The notes under the pieces are model-generated. The model did not search any database and was not told where the DNA came from. It saw only the letters and a program-made list of their open reading frames with translations. DNA of 35,266 nucleotides from Candidatus Alistipes equi (lineage in GTDB: Bacteria; Bacteroidota; Bacteroidia; Bacteroidales; Rikenellaceae). Location: NCBI GenBank assembly GCA_018065435.1, contig JAGHTK010000168.1, forward strand, positions 1 to 35,266. Direction: 5' to 3'. This document shows positions 30,056 to 35,266 of the stretch, in pieces (position 1 is the first letter of the stretch; every line of letters begins with the position of its first letter). The translations under genes and the position numbers were made by a program.

Positions 30056-30129
30056 ACGCTTAGAGTAGACACGGAAACGATTTTTTAGTTAATAATATTT
30101 TCAAAAGTGCATCGAAGCACTCTCTTTCG
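30056..30129 (+). repeat. 74-bp direct repeat, copy 2 (no intron)
   Basis: acgcttagagtagacacggaaacgattttttagttaataatattttcaaaagtgcatcgaagcactctctttcg. Confidence 0.95.
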
Positions 30130-30303
30130 TGGATTTGAGTTTATAAAAGTAGACACAACTATCCCACATCTCCAATAACGACTGAATAAGTTGACATGTA
30201 TCAGTCTATTGCAGCAAGCCTACCATATTATTTTTGTATTTTCTGTTGAACCTTTATCTGCTTTGAGATAACTTTACAATTAAATTACGATTGAAAGTGG
30301 ATT

Positions 30304-32733
30304 ATGAGAAAAAGCTTATCATTCTTTTTATTCTTACTATTTAGTTTTTCGGTAACAGCCCAGCAGATGGGGCCGGTCAAAGATTTAATAGTTGATGGGA
30401 CGGATGTTACCATATATAGTCAAAATGGTAAAATTGTTTTACGTCAGATGGCTGATTTCGCCTGGAAGGTAACTACCATACCAAAAACTCGCACTCGGTT
30501 CCAAGAATGCAAATCTATTACACTTACCGACCTATGGAAAGCAAAAGAAGAACCTAAGGTCACTATCACAGACAAGAGTTTTGTGGTTTCCACAGGTAAA
30601 TCGAAGATATATGTCGATCGGCGTACGTCTTTGCTTTCGTTTGTAGACAATGGTGTTGTTAAACTAAGTGAAAGTACCTGTCTTGATAATTCGCGGGATT
30701 CGATTACTATTTCCTTCAAACCACAAAACGAAGCATCATTCCATGGAGGCGGATATAATGGAAGATGGGGTAATATTGATGGAAAGACGTTAGTAATGAA
30801 CAATACCCAAGCATATAATTGGGATCAGACCCATGAAGGGCCAAACAACATATGCGTTCCTTTTATAGTGTCTTCTAACGGATATGGAATTCTTTTCGAA
30901 GACCATTACATAGATGCTGTTATCAAACCCTCAAGCAAGGATGGAACAAGATATGGTACAAAGTCCGTAACTCCGATAAGTTATGTCTATGTTGGAAGTA
31001 AAGACGGAACACAGGCTTCAGTTATGGAGACATATGCAACTTTGACTGGAACTCATGAATTGCCTCCATATTGGGCACTTGGATACATCACTAGCCGTTA
31101 CGGGTATCATTCACAAAAAGAGACGGAAGACGTCGTAGCCTCTTTTGAAAAGGCGTCAATGCCACTGAGTGGCATCGTGCTGGATCTGTTTTGGGAAGGT
31201 GAGCATAATAACGGAATGGGGAATCTTGATTGGTACAAACCTTTATGGCCTGATGCAAAGGAAATGATGACACAATTCAAGAAGAAAGGAATACATACCG
31301 TTATTATCACTGAACCTTATTTTGCCGAAGAGACGGTGAATTATCTTCCTCTGTTGAAAAAAGGACTCTTCGCTGATTCGAACTGCCCTGGGATGACGTG
31401 GGTGAGCAATAAAAAAGTAGGCCTTATCGATTTTATGAACAGTGAGGCAATGGATTTTTACTGGGAATTCTATAAAGCACGCACGGATGAAGGTGTAGAT
31501 GGATGGTGGCTTGATTTGGGAGAACCTGAGATGATATCGAAAGGCACAATACATTCTGACGGGTCCACTCATCTTCAGGCTCATAATGAATTTGGAATGA
31601 AATGGATTGAAGGAGTTTGGAAGAAATGGAAGGAATACTATCCAAAGCGTCGACCTTTCTTTATGCCACGTTCCGGTACAAGTGGAATGCAACGTTATGC
31701 AACTTTTCCGTGGACTGGTGATATTGCTCGTTCTTGGAGCGGATTGAAATGTCAGGTGCCAGCCCTTATCAATGGTGGAATGTCTGGACTAGGATATCTA
31801 AGTAGCGACATAGGAGGATTCGTTGCTAAGACAAAAGGTAAGAAGATTGTAGATGCGGAACTTTATCTGCGTTGGTTCCAAATGGGTGTTTTCACCCCAA
31901 TGTTCCGTTCGCACTCACAATATTTGCCGGAGCCTTATCAGAAAGTATATGGTAAATATAGGGACCTTCTTCGGCAGTGCATCATTATGCGTTACAGACT
32001 TCTTCCATACATCTATTCTCTTTCTTGGCGAAATACCACCTATGGAACTCCTCTTACAACCCCTGTAAATTTCTACACTGAAGAGCAAAGCAATATAGCA
32101 GACCTGGATGATGAGTATCTTTTCGGACCGAACATTCTTGTGGCACCAATAAGCGAGCCGAAATCCGTTGGACGCGATGTGATTCTTCCTTCAGGAGAAT
32201 GGGTTGATATGACAACCCTTGAACGATGGAAAGGCGGAAGGACCATTAAATTCGTAGGTGAAGATTTACGTATACCTGTATTTCTGCGTTGCGGAACATT
32301 CACACCTCTTTTCACACAAGAAAAATTCGGTAATATAGACGACGTTGATAGAAGCCAACTTGTAATACTTTATCCAATGGGAAAGGATAAATCATGGGAA
32401 TTTGTCCTTTATGACGATGATCATATAAGTGCCAATGTGGAGGGGAAATGCGAAAAGATAGTCTTTAATGGAGAATACAGTGGGGATAATCATGTAATTT
32501 CAATCACGCAGACCTGTGAAAAAGATTATACTTTTCGTCCAAAAGAGCGAGTAATGGATTTTGTTATAAAATTGCCTGATGGACAAAAGTTCGACGCTAT
32601 TTATCAAAGTAGCATCCCGGTTTATGACATTAATTACGATAAGAAAAGGTCTTTAGTAATGTTTCGCACCACACTCAAGGCACGTCAAAGAGGTGATGAT
32701 ACAATAAGTCTTAGATTGGTCCAAGCAAACTGA
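30304..32733 (+). CDS. Glycoside hydrolase family 31 protein (alpha-glucosidase/xylosidase-like), secreted
   Basis: Signal peptide; LDLFWEGEHNNGMGNLDWYKPLWPD, DGWWLDLGEPEM (nucleophile region), FPWTGDIARSW, SDIGGF; DUF5110-like C-terminus. Confidence 0.93.
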   Translation: MRKSLSFFLFLLFSFSVTAQQMGPVKDLIVDGTDVTIYSQNGKIVLRQMADFAWKVTTIPKTRTRFQECKSITLTDLWKAKEEPKVTITDKSFVVSTGKSKIYVDRRTSLLSFVDNGVVKLSESTCLDNSRDSITISFKPQNEASFHGGGYNGRWGNIDGKTLVMNNTQAYNWDQTHEGPNNICVPFIVSSNGYGILFEDHYIDAVIKPSSKDGTRYGTKSVTPISYVYVGSKDGTQASVMETYATLTGTHELPPYWALGYITSRYGYHSQKETEDVVASFEKASMPLSGIVLDLFWEGEHNNGMGNLDWYKPLWPDAKEMMTQFKKKGIHTVIITEPYFAEETVNYLPLLKKGLFADSNCPGMTWVSNKKVGLIDFMNSEAMDFYWEFYKARTDEGVDGWWLDLGEPEMISKGTIHSDGSTHLQAHNEFGMKWIEGVWKKWKEYYPKRRPFFMPRSGTSGMQRYATFPWTGDIARSWSGLKCQVPALINGGMSGLGYLSSDIGGFVAKTKGKKIVDAELYLRWFQMGVFTPMFRSHSQYLPEPYQKVYGKYRDLLRQCIIMRYRLLPYIYSLSWRNTTYGTPLTTPVNFYTEEQSNIADLDDEYLFGPNILVAPISEPKSVGRDVILPSGEWVDMTTLERWKGGRTIKFVGEDLRIPVFLRCGTFTPLFTQEKFGNIDDVDRSQLVILYPMGKDKSWEFVLYDDDHISANVEGKCEKIVFNGEYSGDNHVISITQTCEKDYTFRPKERVMDFVIKLPDGQKFDAIYQSSIPVYDINYDKKRSLVMFRTTLKARQRGDDTISLRLVQAN

Positions 32734-33030
32734 TTCCATAAATATTCAACCTTACTGTCTTCTATATTTCAGTCATAGGAAAAGGCATGAAAGATTATAT
32801 GGATTGTGCTTTCTGTATTTGTGCGTAATAAAGAGACGCATCACAGAAATGATTCGCCTTTTTTACTTGCGAAACTTGAGTAATCTTCGTGTTGGTCGTC
32901 AGGCGCTTTTCTGTTTGGTTTGCTTTTTAGTATTCGCATTTTGAGAACCATTCCCATACCTGGAACGATTCTCAGAGTCTGTATCTTCTGATTCCTATAC
33001 TAATTCCTCTGCTGATATCATCGTACTAAT

Positions 33031-33080
33031 TTATTTCTGGCTATTTGGTAACATTTTTGTAACATTACAGCCAAAAATAA
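33031..33080 (+). repeat. Palindromic inverted-repeat element, left copy, flanking the ATPase gene
   Basis: TTATTTCTGGCTATTTGGTAACATTTTTGTAACATTACAGCCAAAAATAA; ~80% identical by eye to the reverse complement of 34496-34545. Confidence 0.85.
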
Positions 33081-33084
33081 TATG

Positions 33085-34485
33085 TTATTTAATTAATTCA
33101 CTTAATGTTATATTTTTGGTTATCAAGGAATTGTAATAACTATTCTTCTTCGTCTCCTGTTTGGTAACCAAAACGCATTGTACATTCTGGCGTATGCGAT
33201 TCAGTACACGTAGTAAATCCATTCGACGGGTCATTTTTTCAGCTTCTGTCTTGTCTAGTGTGTATTGCTGTTGGGTATATTTCATCTCACAGAGGGTCAC
33301 TATTCTGTCAGCTCGCTCAATTACCATGTCCATCTGAGCCTTCTCCGTAAAGAGTGAATAGGTCTTAGTTGCAATGCTGTCCAATTGCAGAGCTCTACGT
33401 ATCTGGGCGGCATGAGCAATACAAAGTCTCTCGAAACTCAATCCAAGCCAAGTTGAATATGCCGGTTTACCTTGTATGTGCATCCACATATTTTCGTCAT
33501 ATCCTTTCTGTTTCTTGACGAACATATAGTAAAATAAGGTGTAGAAGTCGCATAGTTGATAAAGTTTCTCCCTTTGAAACAATGGTTCATAGACGCGAAT
33601 AAATCCACATTCTGTCAGTTCTTGCAACATGCGTGTTAAGCTACCACCATTGCTCAGCCCCGTACCATCAACAATCTCTTGTCTTGTCCATCCACTACGT
33701 TTATCTACCAGTAACTTCAAAATTCGCACGTAGTGCTCAGATTTCTTGAAAAGTGATTTATACAGATTGTCTGCCTCGTCTGCCAATAACGCATTTTCAC
33801 GGAAGAACATTCTGTCAACATTCTGTGCCAAACTGTATTTTTTGTCGAGTTGCATCAAATAGTATGGAATACCTCCCATCACCATGTAGCATTCCGCAAT
33901 GGTCTCATCCAACCAATTGATTCCTTTGGCTTGCAAGAACTGGCTTGTTTCATTTAGATTGAAAGGACTCAGGCGTAGCTTACATGTCAATCTGTTGTGT
34001 AGTCCACCTCGGTTGTTGATAATATTATTCACCATCCACGATGCTGCACTACCACATACAATTAGAAGAAGATCGTTTCGCGTACTTCCCCATTCGTTCC
34101 AAAATAAATCCAAGGCTTTTACGAATTCTGATTTCTGGATGTCCATCCATGGAAGCTCATCAAGGAATACGATCTTTCTGCGTCGACGAGCCTTATTGAC
34201 AAGGGTACGTAGTCGCTTGAACACCTCAAACCAATCTTCAGCTTCCGTCGCGGGGAGAGAAGTGCATTGTTCGTGCAATGCCTCAGAGAAATGCCGTAAT
34301 TGTTCCTTGCGTGTACCACGAGCTATGCCGGTCGTATAAAAAGTAAAGTTGTCATGGAAGAACGAACGGATGAGGAATGTCTTCCCTACACGTCGTCTGC
34401 CATATATGGCCACGAATTCTAGTTGCCCGCTTTCCGCCAATCGTTTCAGTTCTTCCTGTTCTTGTTTACGCCCTATCAGTATCAT
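33085..34485 (-). CDS. AAA-family ATP-binding protein (ATPase_2/DUF234-like), paralogue of 10870..12297
   Basis: AIYGRRRVGKTFLIRSFF, VFLDELPWMD, VCGSAASWM, GGIPYYLMQLDKKYSLAQNVDRMFF, VTLCEMKY. Confidence 0.9.
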   Translation of the reverse strand: MILIGRKQEQEELKRLAESGQLEFVAIYGRRRVGKTFLIRSFFHDNFTFYTTGIARGTRKEQLRHFSEALHEQCTSLPATEAEDWFEVFKRLRTLVNKARRRRKIVFLDELPWMDIQKSEFVKALDLFWNEWGSTRNDLLLIVCGSAASWMVNNIINNRGGLHNRLTCKLRLSPFNLNETSQFLQAKGINWLDETIAECYMVMGGIPYYLMQLDKKYSLAQNVDRMFFRENALLADEADNLYKSLFKKSEHYVRILKLLVDKRSGWTRQEIVDGTGLSNGGSLTRMLQELTECGFIRVYEPLFQREKLYQLCDFYTLFYYMFVKKQKGYDENMWMHIQGKPAYSTWLGLSFERLCIAHAAQIRRALQLDSIATKTYSLFTEKAQMDMVIERADRIVTLCEMKYTQQQYTLDKTEAEKMTRRMDLLRVLNRIRQNVQCVLVTKQETKKNSYYNSLITKNITLSELIK

Positions 34486-34495
34486 ACGCTATAAA

Positions 34496-34545
34496 TTATT
34501 TCTGGCTATAGGATTACAAAAATGTTTTCGTATAGCCAAAAATAA
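34496..34545 (-). repeat. Palindromic inverted-repeat element, right copy
   Basis: Plus strand TTATTTCTGGCTATA-N20-TATAGCCAAAAATAA; arms pair 14/15. Confidence 0.85.
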
Positions 34546-34664
34546 CACCGAGTTTGTCAGGGCATTTTCATTTACATCAATTTTGCACATTGGGTAGTGC
34601 GGTTGTTTGGTCCGAAATTTACTATAGGACATAGTGGTGAGTATTGTCTACAAACAAATATTGA

Positions 34665-35149
34665 CAAAAGCCTCGTATAAAAGCCTCACTAAGATTATCC
34701 CAACTTCGGGATATTGTCTCTAGGATCTCACTCCGTGAGACAAAAACAAAACTAAAGGTCTCGGGGAACTTCAGAACAAATCTTACAGCTATCATAGAAG
34801 ATCCTCTGAGGCCTTCGGCAGTTTACATGCGGCTAAAGATCAAGCCATATTCATATCTTTGATGACTTCTGCAAAATTACACGACATCAACCTTAACGTA
34901 TACATGTCTTTTCTGTTGGAACAAATGTCTATAGTTGAAGACTGTGTAATCGAGAATGAAAAAAGTAAGAACTTTGAATTGTTTCGAAACATGCTGCCGG
35001 ACCGATATGCCGAAATGCATAAAAACGACAAGAAGCCATACTATCCATCACCGGAAGTTGATAGCGGACCATTGAATCCAAATTCAAAAAGGTGCGGCTA
35101 TAAGAAACATCGAGTACCGGAGCCTTCTCCAAATCGGGAGGTTGGTTAA
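34665..35149 (+). pseudogene. IS66-like transposase C-terminal remnant with a frameshift
   Basis: ...LKVSGNFRTNLTAIIEGSSEAFGSLHAAKDQAIFIS* continues in another frame at ~34859 as LMTSAKLHDINLNVYMSFLLEQM...NMLPDRYAEMHKNDKKPYYP, like IS66 TnpC C-termini. Confidence 0.55.
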
Positions 35150-35266
35150 GCATCATCATTGCTTTCAAAGAACGTCTTAAACATCATGTAACCCATCTAA
35201 TAAGTCTGGGGCAGGAGTTGTCATACTACTGCTGTGATGCCTCATTGGGATATAAAATCCCGTTGT

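Noticed and set aside
31243-31692. 149-aa minus-strand ORF and other short minus ORFs inside GH31
   Set aside because: Antisense to a strongly supported GH31 gene; no signal of independent coding.
32942-32974. TGAGAACCATTCC...GGAACGATTCTCA imperfect hairpin downstream of GH31
   Set aside because: 11/13 pairing without a T-run; function uncertain and structure ordinary.
1-35266. CRISPR array
   Set aside because: No regularly spaced direct repeats with unique spacers and no cas genes seen; the 10732-10818 motifs are alternately inverted and too short.

Overview
Bacteroidales-type (Prevotella/Bacteroides-like) chromosomal segment of about 35 kb, bounded by transposase remnants: an IS1634/IS4-like DDE transposase C-terminus at the left edge and a frameshifted IS66-like C-terminus at the right. 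Conserved core genes (gcvT, rimO, ftsY, pdxB, GlpT-like MFS, GDPD, PHP phosphodiesterase, DPP4-like S9 peptidase, AMP-dependent acyl-CoA synthetase, 5'-nucleotidase, GH31) and two tRNAs (Met-CAU, Leu-CAA) are interspersed with accessory segments. I could not identify a complete new multi-gene system. The strongest unexplained structures are: (1) a ~50-bp inverted repeat, each copy itself palindromic, tightly bracketing a single AAA ATPase gene (33031-34545); (2) evenly spaced, alternately inverted 8-bp motifs upstream of a paralogous ATPase (10732-10818); (3) two group II intron pieces in permuted order on one strand, a D5/D6-like 3' end at ~20605-20678 and a 5' DI-like end at 28085; (4) a 74-bp direct repeat whose first copy abuts the intron 5' end and whose second copy is intron-free; (5) a possible unannotated 54-aa gene with its own terminator. 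All claims come from reading the sequence and recalled family motifs; no searches were run.
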